DNA of 64,000 nucleotides from an uncultured Burkholderiales bacterium (GCA_903953985.1 CAJBLW010000298.1:39324-103323); one strand, 5' to 3'; positions 52,049 through 62,223 are shown, numbered from the stretch's first letter. Numbers and translations are program-made. Notes: generated by a model not told the origin, from the letters alone.

Positions 52049-52757
52049 TTTCAAGGCGGTTTGCTTCATCTTCGCCCGGGGCGGCTCGAAGGGCTTGCCC
52101 GGCAAGAACATCCGGACGCTCGGCGGCAAGCCGTTGATCGCCCATTCGATCGACATCGCGCGGGCGAATCCGCGCCTGGCGGCGGTGATCGTGTCCACCG
52201 ACGATCCGGCGATCGCGGAGGCGGCCCGCGCCCACGGTGCCGAGGTGCCCTTCATGCGGCCGCCCGAGCTGGCCACCGACACCGCCCCGGAATGGCTGGC
52301 CTGGCGCCACGCCGTCGAGTGGTACCGGCGCGAGCGGGGCGACTTCGACATTCTCCTCAGCCTGCCGGCCACGTCGCCGTTCCGCCGCCAGGAGGACGTG
52401 AATGCCTGTCTCGATCTGCTCGCCGGCGATCCGGTCGCCGACGGGGTGATCACCGTGCGCAATGCGGAGCGCAGCCCCTACTTCAATATGGTGACCCTCG
52501 ATGCCGGCGGCTATGCCGGTCTGGTGATCCGGCCCGAGGGCAATATCGCCCGCCGCCAGGATGCACCGGTGGTGTTCGACGTGACCACCGTCGCCTATGC
52601 GGTGCGTCCGGCCTACATCCTGGCCGGCGAGCGCCTGTTCGACGGTCGCCTGCGGGTGGTGCGCGTGCCCGCTGAGCGGGCGCTGGACATCGACACGCCC
52701 TACGACTTCATGCTGGCCGAGGCGATTGCCGCCCACCTGGCCGCCCATCCTGCCTGA
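52035..52757 (+). CDS. CMP-nonulosonic acid synthetase, set 3 (LegF/NeuA-like)
   Basis: A 240-residue cytidylyltransferase: F-A-R-G-G-S-K-G-L-P-G-K-N at the N-terminus, V-S-T-D-D-P-A-I-A, L-P-A-T-S-P-F-R and D-I-D-T-P-Y-D-F. The K-G-L-P-G-K-N form is seen in LegF/PtmB and NeuA groups. It probably activates the product of the NeuB-type synthase encoded 1.5 kb downstream with CTP. Confidence 0.87.
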   Translation: MEKTDFKAVCFIFARGGSKGLPGKNIRTLGGKPLIAHSIDIARANPRLAAVIVSTDDPAIAEAARAHGAEVPFMRPPELATDTAPEWLAWRHAVEWYRRERGDFDILLSLPATSPFRRQEDVNACLDLLAGDPVADGVITVRNAERSPYFNMVTLDAGGYAGLVIRPEGNIARRQDAPVVFDVTTVAYAVRPAYILAGERLFDGRLRVVRVPAERALDIDTPYDFMLAEAIAAHLAAHPA

Positions 52758-52765
52758 CGAACGCC

Positions 52766-53584
52766 ATGACTTCCTTCCCTTCAAAGACATTGTCATCATT
52801 GATGGACCTCCGCGGCCGGGTCGCGGTGATCACTGGCGGCGCCGGCCATCTCGGCCGCGCGATGGCCGACACCCTAGCCGAGTTGGGGGCGTCTATTTGC
52901 CTGGTGGACCGCAATGCCGAGGCCCTGGAAGCGGCCACCGCCGCCCTCGGCGAGCGCTGGCAGGTCAATGCTGCCGGGATTGCCGTCGACCTGGAGCAGG
53001 AGTCCCAGCGGGCGACCCTGCCGGCCCGGGTGGTGGAGCGCCTCGGCCATGCCGACATATTGGTCAACAACGCCGGCTTCGTTGGCGACAGCCAGCTTCA
53101 GGGTTGGGCCGTCCCCTTCGAGGAGCAGCGGATCGATACCTGGCGGCGGGCCATGGAAGTGAACGTGACCGCTGCCTTTCATCTGTCCCAGTTGTTCGCG
53201 CCCCAGTTGAAGGTGGCGGGGCGGGGCAGCATCGTCAATGTCAGCTCGATCTATGGCGTAGTCGGGCCGGACATGGGGCTCTACGAGGGCACCACGATGG
53301 GCAATCCGGCGGCTTATGCGGTCAGCAAGGGCGGGGTTCTTCAAATGACCCGCTGGCTGTCCACCGTGCTCGCCCCGGCGGTGCGGGTGAACTGCATCAC
53401 CCCGGGGGGCATTGCCCGCGGCCAGCCGGCGGCTTTCGTCGAACGCTACGAGCGGCGCACCCCCCTCGGCCGGATGGGCCGAGAAGAGGATTTCAAGGGC
53501 GCGATCGCCTATTTCGCCAGCGACCTGTCGGCCTGGGTGACCGGCGAGAACCTGATGGTCGACGGCGGCTGGACAGCCTGGTGA
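52766..53584 (+). CDS. SDR oxidoreductase (PtmA-like)
   Basis: A 272-residue SDR: T-G-G-A-G-H-L-G-R-A near residue 24, N-N-A-G-F, an insert containing Y-G-V-V-G-P-D, Y-A-V-S-K active site, and D-G-G-W-T-A-W at the end. Length, insert and position next to LegF- and LegI-like genes match Campylobacter PtmA, an SDR of unknown exact step in legionaminic acid synthesis. It resembles the third SDR of block 1 (25,023). Confidence 0.82.
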   Translation: MTSFPSKTLSSLMDLRGRVAVITGGAGHLGRAMADTLAELGASICLVDRNAEALEAATAALGERWQVNAAGIAVDLEQESQRATLPARVVERLGHADILVNNAGFVGDSQLQGWAVPFEEQRIDTWRRAMEVNVTAAFHLSQLFAPQLKVAGRGSIVNVSSIYGVVGPDMGLYEGTTMGNPAAYAVSKGGVLQMTRWLSTVLAPAVRVNCITPGGIARGQPAAFVERYERRTPLGRMGREEDFKGAIAYFASDLSAWVTGENLMVDGGWTAW

Positions 53585-53591
53585 GGACGGC

Positions 53592-54623
53592 ATGAAGACA
53601 CTGATCATTGCGGAAGCGGGCGTCAACCACAACGGCGACGAGGCCTTGGCCCTGGCCCTGGTGGACCGGGCGGCGGATTGCGGCGCGGACATCGTCAAGT
53701 TCCAGACCTTCAAAGCCGACAAGCTGGTCCGCAAGGGCGCGGCGAAGGCCGAATACCAGCAGCGGACCACCGGCGGCGGCGACCAGCACTCGATGCTGCG
53801 CAGCCTGGAGCTGTCCGACGACCTGCACCGGAAATTGCTCGAGCGTTGCGCGGCGCGGGGCATCGAGTTCATGTCCACCGCCTTCGACGAGGACTCGGCG
53901 GACTTTCTCGTCGGCCTGGGCATGGGGCGTCTGAAGATTCCCTCCGGGGAGCTGACCAATCATCCCTTCCTTGCCCATCTGGCGGCGAAGAACCTGCCGA
54001 TCATCCTGTCCACCGGGATGTCCACCCTCGACGAAGTGCGCGAGGCGACTGCGGTCATCGCTGCCGAGCGCGCCCGCCGGGGCTTTTCGGCCCCCCTCGG
54101 CGAGATGCTGACCATCCTTCATTGCACGTCGAACTATCCGACCCGCCTGGAGGATGTGAACCTCCGCGTGATTCCCATGCTGATCGAGACCCTGGGTTTG
54201 CCCGTGGGGTATTCGGACCATACCGAAGGCATCCTGATCCCGGTCGCCGCGGTGGCGGCAGGGGCGGTGGTGATCGAAAAGCACTTCACCCTCGATCGTG
54301 GCCTGCCGGGACCGGACCACACCGCCTCCATTGAGCCCGGTGAACTGGCCGAGATGGTCGACCGGGTGCGCCAGGTCGAGCGGGCTCTCGGCGTTGCCGA
54401 CAAGCAGCCGATGGCCAGCGAGATTCCCGTGCGCGACCTGGTCCGCCGCAGCGTGACTCTCATCCGCCCGCTGGCGGCTGGCGCCACGCTCTCCCGCGAG
54501 GACTTGGCCGTGCTGCGCCCAGGCGACGGCATCCCGCCGAGGGATCTGGAGCGGGTGATCGGCCGCCGCGTAGCCCATGCCCTGGCCGAAGGCACGACCT
54601 TGCAGTGGAGCGATCTGGCGTGA
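53592..54623 (+). CDS. N-acetylneuraminate/legionaminate synthase (NeuB family), set 3
   Basis: A 343-residue NeuB-type synthase: A-E-A-G-V-N-H-N-G-D near the start, K-F-Q-T-F-K-A-D, I-P-S-G-E-L-T-N, G-Y-S-D-H-T-E-G, E-K-H-F-T-L-D-R, and a C-terminal SAF domain (R-P-L-A-A-G, R-P-G-D-G-I). The I-P-S-G-E and S-D-H-T-E-G forms are those of NeuB/LegI rather than PseI. Condenses PEP with the sugar released by the NeuC/LegG-like hydrolase encoded next (GTGA overlap). Confidence 0.9.
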   Translation: MKTLIIAEAGVNHNGDEALALALVDRAADCGADIVKFQTFKADKLVRKGAAKAEYQQRTTGGGDQHSMLRSLELSDDLHRKLLERCAARGIEFMSTAFDEDSADFLVGLGMGRLKIPSGELTNHPFLAHLAAKNLPIILSTGMSTLDEVREATAVIAAERARRGFSAPLGEMLTILHCTSNYPTRLEDVNLRVIPMLIETLGLPVGYSDHTEGILIPVAAVAAGAVVIEKHFTLDRGLPGPDHTASIEPGELAEMVDRVRQVERALGVADKQPMASEIPVRDLVRRSVTLIRPLAAGATLSREDLAVLRPGDGIPPRDLERVIGRRVAHALAEGTTLQWSDLA

Positions 54624-55762
54624 GCGAGGCAGTGCGCAGGATCTGCTATGTGTCCGGAACGCGGGCCGATTTCGGGCTGATGCAGTCCACCCTCCGGGCG
54701 ATCGCCGCCGAGTCCGGGCTGACCCTGGACGTGGTGGTCACCGGCATGCACCTGTCGCCCCGCTTCGGCACCACGGTGGATGAGATCGTAGCCAGTGGCC
54801 TCCACGTCGCCGCGCGGATTCCGGTGGCTATCGAGGAGTCCACGGGATCGGCCATGGCCCGCAACTTGGCGGCGACCCTGGCCGGCTGCGTCGATGCCTT
54901 CGAGCGCCTGCGTCCTGACGTCGTATTGCTCCTCGGCGACCGCGGCGAGATGCTCGCCGGCGCCCTGGCGGCTATCCATCTGAACATCCCGATTGCCCAT
55001 ATCCATGGGGGCGAACGTTCGGGGACGGTCGACGAACCTGTTCGTCATGCCATTTCCAAGCTCGCGCATTTTCATTTCGTCTCTTCGGAGGACGCCCGGA
55101 CGCGCCTGGTGCGAATGGGCGAGCGGGCGGAACATGTGTTCGTCAGCGGCGCCCCCGGCCTCGACGGCCTGGTCGAGCTGGCGGACCTCGGTCGGGACGA
55201 ACTGTGCGCCGGCGCCGGCTTCGACCCGGCGGCCCCCCTCGGCCTGATGGTCTATCACCCGGTGCTGCAGGAGGCCGCCGAGGCTGAGAACCAGGCCCGC
55301 GTCCTGGTGGAGGCCTGCTTGTCGCGGCAACTCCAGTTGATGGCGGTGATGCCGAACTCCGATGCCGGCAACGCCGCCGTGCGGCGGGTGCTGGAAGCAT
55401 GTGCCGACCATCCCCGGATGCGCGTCCGCACCCATCTGCCGCGGCCAGAATTCGTTTCCTGGATGGCGGCCTGCGACCTGATGGTCGGCAATTCGAGCAG
55501 CGGCATCATCGAGGCGGCCAGCTTCGGCACGCCGGTGGTCAACGTCGGGATCCGCCAGAATCTGCGCGAACGTAATGCCAATGTGATGGACGTGGCCGCC
55601 CGCAGGGATGAACTGACGGCCGGGGTGGAGCGGGCACTCGTCCATGGCCGCTATCCGCTCCGCAACGTCTATGGCGACGGCCAGGCCGGCCGGCGCATCG
55701 TTGCCCAGCTGCTGGCGGCCGATCTTTCCGCGGGCGTGCTGCTGAAGGCCAACACCTATTGA
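54620..55762 (+). CDS. UDP-N-acetyl sugar 2-epimerase (hydrolysing), NeuC/LegG-like
   Basis: A 380-residue GT-B-fold hydrolysing epimerase from GTG 54620 (GTGA overlap). Motifs S-G-T-R-A-D-F-G-L at residues 11-19, G-D-R-G-E-M-L-A, H-G-G-E-R-S-G-T and G-N-S-S-S-G-I-I-E are the NeuC/LegG signature. It releases UDP from a UDP-GlcNAc-type precursor with inversion at C2, giving ManNAc or the 2,4-diacetamido-mannose used by LegI. It also differs from UDP-GlcNAc 2-epimerase WecB in the T-R-A-D-F-G form. Confidence 0.9.
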   Translation: MSEAVRRICYVSGTRADFGLMQSTLRAIAAESGLTLDVVVTGMHLSPRFGTTVDEIVASGLHVAARIPVAIEESTGSAMARNLAATLAGCVDAFERLRPDVVLLLGDRGEMLAGALAAIHLNIPIAHIHGGERSGTVDEPVRHAISKLAHFHFVSSEDARTRLVRMGERAEHVFVSGAPGLDGLVELADLGRDELCAGAGFDPAAPLGLMVYHPVLQEAAEAENQARVLVEACLSRQLQLMAVMPNSDAGNAAVRRVLEACADHPRMRVRTHLPRPEFVSWMAACDLMVGNSSSGIIEAASFGTPVVNVGIRQNLRERNANVMDVAARRDELTAGVERALVHGRYPLRNVYGDGQAGRRIVAQLLAADLSAGVLLKANTY

Positions 55763-55789
55763 TCAATCTGGATAGATGGACCGAACCGA

Positions 55790-56593
55790 ATGACTAACGT
55801 CCTCTTCATGGGCCGCAAGCCCGTTGCCGCCCAGGCCCTGGCCTGGCTCATTGAACAGCCAGGGGTCAAGGTGGTCGGGGTGATCACCGACAGCCATCTG
55901 TCGGTCTCGCCCACTCGCGAGGTCGCTGATGCAAATGGCATTGCCGTACTGGACCGGGAGAGCATGGAACGGCAGGTGTTCGCCGGCCAGATGAAGGTGG
56001 ACCTGGCACTGTCCGTCCTGTACTGGCAGAAGATCCGTGCGCCCCTGCTGGGCGCATGCCCGCGCGGGGTGATCAATTTCCATCCGGCACCTCTACCGGC
56101 ATACAAGGGCACCGCGGGCTACAACCTGGCGATTCTCGAGGGTCTCGACCAATGGGCGGTCAGCGCCCACTATGTGGACGCGGAGATCGATACCGGCCCC
56201 TTGATCGAGGTGAACCCCTTCCCGGTGGATGTGGAGCACGAGACCGCCCTGAGCCTGGAGCGGAAGGCCCAGCCCGAGCTTCTTGCCCAGTTCAAGCGGG
56301 TCACCGGCCAGGCCCTCGCCGCCGCCGCGCCCCTACCAGCCACGCCCAATGTGGGCGGGCGCTACATCAGCCGGCCGGAGATGGAGGCGATGAAGGAAAT
56401 GCGACCGGGGGACGACGTGCTGCGCAAGATCCGCGCATTCTGGTTTCCGCCCTACGATGGGGCCTGGGTGGATGTGGGCGGTGTCCGCTGCACCCTGGTC
56501 AGCCCTGAAATCCTGTTGACCCTGGCAGCCCCGGGGGTCAGCAATCTGTTCACCCGTCCCGCCGGCGAGCCGGCGGCCGACGGCAACGATTGA
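55790..56593 (+). CDS. Formyltransferase family protein (Leg-like block)
   Basis: A 267-residue Met-tRNA formyltransferase-like protein: F-M-G-R-K-P-V-A at the N-terminus, then I-N-F-H-P-A-P-L-P-A-Y-K-G (Asn and His of the N-H-D triad) and E-I-D-T-G-P-L-I with the Asp. The triad is intact, unlike the formyltransferase at 32,523. It probably N-formylates the C7 or C5 amino group of the legionaminic-type sugar. It is the third formyltransferase-like domain in the locus. Confidence 0.82.
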   Translation: MTNVLFMGRKPVAAQALAWLIEQPGVKVVGVITDSHLSVSPTREVADANGIAVLDRESMERQVFAGQMKVDLALSVLYWQKIRAPLLGACPRGVINFHPAPLPAYKGTAGYNLAILEGLDQWAVSAHYVDAEIDTGPLIEVNPFPVDVEHETALSLERKAQPELLAQFKRVTGQALAAAAPLPATPNVGGRYISRPEMEAMKEMRPGDDVLRKIRAFWFPPYDGAWVDVGGVRCTLVSPEILLTLAAPGVSNLFTRPAGEPAADGND

Positions 56594-56616
56594 GCCTTGC
56601 GGCCAAGGTGATCCCG

Positions 56617-58083
<1,467 letters not shown>

Positions 58084-58088
58084 TCCCA

Positions 58089-58649
58089 ATGAAGCGACTC
58101 TTTGACATTGCTGTGGTCCTTGTGGCTATTGTCATTCTTGCTCTACCTATGTTGCTGGTCGCCATCTTGGTCCGCATTACTTCGACTGGTCCAGTCCTTT
58201 ATTGGTCAAACCGTGTGGGACTAAAGAACCAGATTTTCCGAATGCCTAAATTCCGCACTATGCGAGTAGACGCTCCTGTTGTGGCCACCCATCTTCTGAA
58301 TGGACCAGAACGTTACCTAAGCCCAATAGGATCCTTGCTTCGCAAGTCTAGCCTCGACGAATTACCTCAGCTTTGGAGCATCCTAAAAGGCGACATGAGC
58401 TTCGTAGGCCCCCGCCCGGCGTTGTTTAACCAAGACGACCTAATTGCTCTTCGCACAGAAAAGGGCGTGCACCAACTGGTGCCGGGTCTGACCGGGTGGG
58501 CGCAAGTCAATGGAAGGGATGAGCTGCCGATTCCTCAGAAGGTACAGCTGGATGCGGAGTACCTTGAGCGCCGAACGTTGCTTTTCGATATGAAGATACT
58601 TTGGATGACGGCGTTGAAGGTTCTGGCAAGGGATGGAGTGTCACATTGA
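58089..58649 (+). CDS. Initiating sugar transferase (PglC/WcaJ-like phosphoglycosyltransferase)
   Basis: A 186-residue monotopic phosphoglycosyltransferase. Residues 10-31 are the re-entrant membrane helix with a K-R-L-F-D start; F-R-M-P-K-F-R-T-M-R, S-S-L-D-E-L-P-Q-L (active-site Asp-Glu), F-V-G-P-R-P-A-L and G-L-T-G-W-A-Q-V-N-G are all family motifs. It moves a sugar phosphate from a UDP-sugar to undecaprenyl phosphate and starts the repeat unit. The small PglC-like size suggests a UDP-bacillosamine-type or related amino sugar donor, consistent with the 4,6-dehydratase that follows and the LegC-like aminotransferase before it. Confidence 0.93.
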   Translation: MKRLFDIAVVLVAIVILALPMLLVAILVRITSTGPVLYWSNRVGLKNQIFRMPKFRTMRVDAPVVATHLLNGPERYLSPIGSLLRKSSLDELPQLWSILKGDMSFVGPRPALFNQDDLIALRTEKGVHQLVPGLTGWAQVNGRDELPIPQKVQLDAEYLERRTLLFDMKILWMTALKVLARDGVSH

Positions 58650-58671
58650 AGAAAAATACAGATCATCTTGA

Positions 58672-58706
58672 GGACTCAGGACTCAGGACTCAGGACTCAG
58701 GACTCA
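58672..58706 (+). repeat. Five tandem copies of the heptamer GGACTCA
   Basis: Five perfect, uninterrupted GGACTCA units lie between the sugar transferase stop (58649) and the start of the dehydratase gene (58720). The tract ends in GGGG, which may form part of that gene's ribosome site. A 7-nt unit is prone to slipped-strand copy number change and would alter leader length, not reading frame. Confidence 0.9.
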
Positions 58707-58719
58707 GGGGCTGCACGCC

Positions 58720-60663
58720 ATGAAAAAACATCTGTTTAAGCTAGCTGTCCCGATCCTAGGTTTGCCAAGAGCTGCGAAGCGCTTTGTCGCCTTATCCGTC
58801 GATTTGGGCTTGTGCGTTCTAACTGTCTGGCTGGCCTACTACCTACGCTTGGGTGAGTTTGTGGCGCTGTCAGGCAATGCTTTACTGGCCGTTGTGGCCT
58901 CTATCGGCATTGCACTGCCCATATTTATGGTATCAGGTCTGTACCGCGCCATTTTCCGCTACAGCGGCTGGCCAGCTTTACTGGCGGTTGCTCGAGCGAT
59001 AGGTATTTACGGCTTGCTGTATGCCTCCGTCTTCACGGCCATCGGTGTTGCAGGTGTGCCGCGCACCGTTGGCATCATTCAGCCCATCCTGTTGCTCCTG
59101 TTCGTTGGCGCATCTCGCGCACTTGCCAGAGTTTGGCTGGGTGATCAGTATCTGAGCATTCTGAAGCGAGCATCGCGCCCCAAGGTTCTGATTTATGGGG
59201 CAGGCACAACTGGCCGACAGCTGGTTGGAGCCATGAACAACAGCCACGAGATGCAAGTCGTCGGGTTCCTCGACGACGACGATCGTCTCCATGGCCACGT
59301 ATTGAATGGCCAACCAATTTACAACCCTGCAGACCTGCCCAATCTCGCTTCCACATTGGCCATCAATGATGTGTTGCTGGCTATGCCCAGCCTTAGCCGC
59401 AAGCGCCGAAATGAAATCCTGACCCAGATGCGGACGGCGCGCGTAGCGGTGCGCACGCTGCCGAGCGTGACCGATTTGGCACAAGGCAAAGTCAGCATCT
59501 CCGATCTGCGTGAACTAGACATTGACGACCTGCTGGGCCGCGAGCCGGTTATGCCCAATCACATCTTGCTGGCGATGAACGTGCGCAGCAAGGTCGTGAT
59601 GGTGACGGGGGCTGGCGGGTCGATTGGCAGCGAACTCTGCCGTCAGATCCTCTCCGTGGGGCCAAGCAAATTGCTGCTGATCGAGCAGAGTGAATTCGCG
59701 CTTTACGGGATTCATCAGGAACTCGAAGAAAAGCTCTCCGGACGTGACATTGTGCTGGTGCCACTGTTGGCCTCAGTACAAGACAACGAGCGTATGCACG
59801 AGATCATGTCAACATGGCACCCGGACACGGTCTATCACGCAGCAGCCTACAAACATGTGCCCCTGGTCGAGCACAACCCGGCCGAGGGCATCAAAAACAA
59901 CGTGCTCGGAACACTCAAAACAGCACAGGCAGCTGCTGAAAACGGCGTCTCCGACTTTGTGCTGATCAGTACCGACAAGGCGGTGCGCCCGACCAACATC
60001 ATGGGCGCCAGCAAGCGACTCGCGGAAATGGCCCTGCAGGCCTTAGCGGCAAGCACCTCCGGTACCAAATTCAGCATGGTGCGCTTTGGCAATGTATTGG
60101 GATCTTCGGGCTCGGTCGTGCCCAAGTTCCGGCAGCAGATCCGTGACGGTGGGCCGATCACGCTGACCCACCCTGAGATCACACGCTACTTCATGACCAT
60201 CCCTGAGGCCTCGCAGCTGGTAATCCAGGCCGGGGCCATGGCCAAGGGTGGTGATGTGTTCGTTCTCGATATGGGTCAATCGGTCAAGATCATGGATCTG
60301 GCGCGGCGGATGATTGAGCTCTCTGGCTTGACTGTTAAGGACGATCAGAACCCGGATGGTGACATCGAGATCGAAATCACCGGCCTGCGTCCTGGAGAGA
60401 AACTCTACGAAGAACTGCTCATCGGTGACAACCCCAAGCCAACCTCCCATTCGAGGATCATGAAAGCCCACGAGGAGTTCATCCCGTGGGCAGAGCTTGA
60501 AGGTCAGCTCAGGTCGCTGGAGATGGCACTCAATGTGAATGACGTTGGCGTCATCCGGCTGATGATGGAAAAGCTCGTGACCGGCTACACACCGAGCGAT
60601 GAGATCGTGGATTGGGTCTATCTGGAGCAGGAAGCCGAGGCTCAAGCATTGGGTTTGGCCTGA
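58720..60663 (+). CDS. Membrane-bound UDP-HexNAc 4,6-dehydratase (WbpM/PglF/CapD family)
   Basis: A 647-residue protein. Residues 20-130 carry four membrane helices, a first Rossmann-like domain (about 155-275, Y-G-A-G-T-T-G-R-Q) follows, and the catalytic SDR domain begins near 288 (T-G-A-G-G-S-I-G-S-E). The active site reads S-T-D-K-A-V-R-P-T-N-I-M-G-A-S-K, where Met replaces the usual Tyr, as is known for WbpM-type enzymes. It makes UDP-4-keto-6-deoxy-GlcNAc, the precursor for the LegC-like enzyme and the initiating transferase. In many loci this gene closes the biosynthetic operon, as here. Confidence 0.93.
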   Translation: MKKHLFKLAVPILGLPRAAKRFVALSVDLGLCVLTVWLAYYLRLGEFVALSGNALLAVVASIGIALPIFMVSGLYRAIFRYSGWPALLAVARAIGIYGLLYASVFTAIGVAGVPRTVGIIQPILLLLFVGASRALARVWLGDQYLSILKRASRPKVLIYGAGTTGRQLVGAMNNSHEMQVVGFLDDDDRLHGHVLNGQPIYNPADLPNLASTLAINDVLLAMPSLSRKRRNEILTQMRTARVAVRTLPSVTDLAQGKVSISDLRELDIDDLLGREPVMPNHILLAMNVRSKVVMVTGAGGSIGSELCRQILSVGPSKLLLIEQSEFALYGIHQELEEKLSGRDIVLVPLLASVQDNERMHEIMSTWHPDTVYHAAAYKHVPLVEHNPAEGIKNNVLGTLKTAQAAAENGVSDFVLISTDKAVRPTNIMGASKRLAEMALQALAASTSGTKFSMVRFGNVLGSSGSVVPKFRQQIRDGGPITLTHPEITRYFMTIPEASQLVIQAGAMAKGGDVFVLDMGQSVKIMDLARRMIELSGLTVKDDQNPDGDIEIEITGLRPGEKLYEELLIGDNPKPTSHSRIMKAHEEFIPWAELEGQLRSLEMALNVNDVGVIRLMMEKLVTGYTPSDEIVDWVYLEQEAEAQALGLA

Positions 60664-60677
60664 TGATGCAATCCGCG

Positions 60678-61004
60678 TCATCTGGTACAGCCAGCGAAAC
60701 CTGGGCGCAGACGGGTGCTGCGAGAGCCGCCCGTGCGTAACCAGATGGTGATTGGCCTGAGTTTGCTCTTGGTGACCACGGGGATGGACGGTGGTCGTTG
60801 TGCAGGAATGACCGGCTGTTCAACAGCACCATCAATCTTGGTCGATCCTCTGAGTGCCACCTCCTCGAAAGCTTCGACATCTTGAACACGGTAGCGCACC
60901 TGGTTGCCCAGCTTGAGAAACATGGGGCCGTTCGATTCGGTGCGCCAGCGCTCCAGCGTCGCCTCACTGATCCGCCAGCGTTCGGCCAACTCGGTTTGAG
61001 TCAT
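60678..61004 (-). CDS. AlpA-like helix-turn-helix regulator (copy 1)
   Basis: A 108-residue protein from ATG 61004, chosen for an AAGGA site 7 nt upstream; ATG 61022 is an alternative. Residues 1-50 hold an excisionase-type HTH (Q-T-E-L-A-E-R-W-R-I-S-E-A-T-L-E-R-W-R, V-R-Y-R-V-Q-D-V-E-A-F-E). The tail is Pro- and Arg-rich and looks poorly constrained. The HTH is clearly paralogous to the one at 62,451-62,912. Convergent with the dehydratase gene, 14 nt away. Such regulators often control small mobile islands. Confidence 0.7.
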   Translation of the reverse strand: MTQTELAERWRISEATLERWRTESNGPMFLKLGNQVRYRVQDVEAFEEVALRGSTKIDGAVEQPVIPAQRPPSIPVVTKSKLRPITIWLRTGGSRSTRLRPGFAGCTR

Positions 61005-61055
61005 GCATCGTTCCTTCATCATGTGCGTCTTTCCGCAAGAGTTGTCAGGACTGCT

Positions 61056-61169
61056 ATGAAGGCGCTGTTTGCAGTGGAAGGCAAGAAGAATGTTGGCGGA
61101 CCAAGATGGTTTGACGGTGGCACCGAGGTGAAGGAATTAGAGCGCTTGCAGACAGGGACTTTACGTTGA
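61056..61169 (+). CDS. Possible small protein upstream of the RES gene
   Basis: A 37-codon frame from ATG 61056 with AGGA 5 nt upstream; its TGA overlaps the ATG of the RES-domain gene (TGATG). The peptide is basic and has no recognisable domain. RES toxins normally follow an Xre/DUF2384 antitoxin gene of about 130-160 codons; this frame is far too short for one and could be a remnant, a leader or an unrelated small antitoxin. Confidence 0.35.
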   Translation: MKALFAVEGKKNVGGPRWFDGGTEVKELERLQTGTLR

Positions 61170-62023
61170 TGACCGCAGTTTCCAACAGTCTTCCTTTTCA
61201 AGCCGTTTTGGCGCTTGCTGAGCAGCTGACAGGTGGCAGTAGTCAGCGATTGTCATGGACACACATCCGTCAAATTCTTGATGATCTCACTGAGGGACAT
61301 TTCTGGCTTGGCTATCCGATGCCTGGCGAATGGGGGACATTCCGGGGAAGAATCGAGAAAAGTACTGATTTGTTCGAAAACGTCAGCCAGATGTCCTGTC
61401 GCGACCCAAGTGATGTCAAGGACTACGGCCGCTGCCATCGGCCCTCGGTTGCCATTTATTACGGCGCCAACAATCTGGATACAGTGCTCTCCGAACTATC
61501 GCCAGAAGTCGGCGACCGAGTCCATGTGGCGGTTTCGAGACCCAAGACCAATGCGGAGATTGTGCTGACCGCGATTGGTGAAATCGATCACGTCAGGCGT
61601 TACAACCGGGCACTTATCGGCAATGAGGAAACACTGGCAATCATTCGAGGGCTTCTGGATAACGTCAAGTCGGACAGCGATCTCAGAAAAATATTCCTTG
61701 ATGCATTCATGGCCGACCTTTTTCTTGCCCCTGCCAGTAGAGCGAGTGATTACAAGGCGACTAGTGCGCTGAGCGACATTATTTTCTCGGCCAGCAAGGA
61801 TGGAAGGCCGATCCTAGATGGCTTCGCCTATCCCAGCGTTGCGTATCGCGGCGGAATGAACTTCGCGATCCATCGCTCAGCGTTTTTGGCAAAGATGGAG
61901 GTGATCCACTGCATGGCGTTCGAGATCATCGAATCACTTGGCTACGGAATCTACGGGCGCAAGCAATATGCGAAAAGCAAGTCGATTGCTCCGGACGGTG
62001 CCATCGAGTGGGAGCGTTTGTAG
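61169..62023 (+). CDS. RES-domain protein (NAD-degrading toxin family)
   Basis: A 284-residue protein from ATG 61169 (TTG 61166 would add one residue). The RES signature is visible: Arg in F-R-G-R-I, Glu in T-V-L-S-E-L and Ser in Y-P-S-V-A-Y-R-G-G-M-N, with R-P-S-V-A-I-Y-Y-G-A in between. RES toxins (MbcT, RES-Xre) degrade NAD+. It is longer at the N-terminus than typical RES toxins (about 150-230), and no Xre-type antitoxin precedes it, so it may be a non-toxic homologue or have lost its partner. Confidence 0.7.
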   Translation: MTAVSNSLPFQAVLALAEQLTGGSSQRLSWTHIRQILDDLTEGHFWLGYPMPGEWGTFRGRIEKSTDLFENVSQMSCRDPSDVKDYGRCHRPSVAIYYGANNLDTVLSELSPEVGDRVHVAVSRPKTNAEIVLTAIGEIDHVRRYNRALIGNEETLAIIRGLLDNVKSDSDLRKIFLDAFMADLFLAPASRASDYKATSALSDIIFSASKDGRPILDGFAYPSVAYRGGMNFAIHRSAFLAKMEVIHCMAFEIIESLGYGIYGRKQYAKSKSIAPDGAIEWERL

Positions 62024-62068
62024 ATTTTCTCCATGGAAGCGGGGTAAGCCGGTAGCAGTCCAGTATCC

Positions 62069-62205
62069 ATCTGGCCCGGCATGTATCGGGCGCTGATGAT
62101 CAAACACATTGAGTCAATTTGTCAAAACCCCACAAATGTCCGCGTGCTTCCGCTACAATACTAGCAACCGGTTGAGATGAGTTCGGATTAACGAGCGACT
62201 CCACC
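62069..62205 (+). repeat. Direct repeat copy A, including a relic of a parE 3' end
   Basis: This 137-nt segment matches 63676-63812 without gaps, with about 12 mismatches by eye. Its first 48 nt read in frame as the last residues and stop of a ParE (A-R-H-V-S-G-A-D-D-Q-T-H), but no upstream part of parE is present. The rest duplicates the DNA downstream of the intact parE, including a TACAAT box and an ATTTGT/ACAAAT inverted repeat. Confidence 0.85.
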
Positions 62206-62223
62206 GTCAATTACTGCCAGCTA

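Noticed and set aside
60798..61169. A 123-codon + strand frame across the AlpA-like gene
   Set aside because: Its first two thirds are the complement of a clear HTH gene with its own ribosome site; only the last 37 codons are considered.
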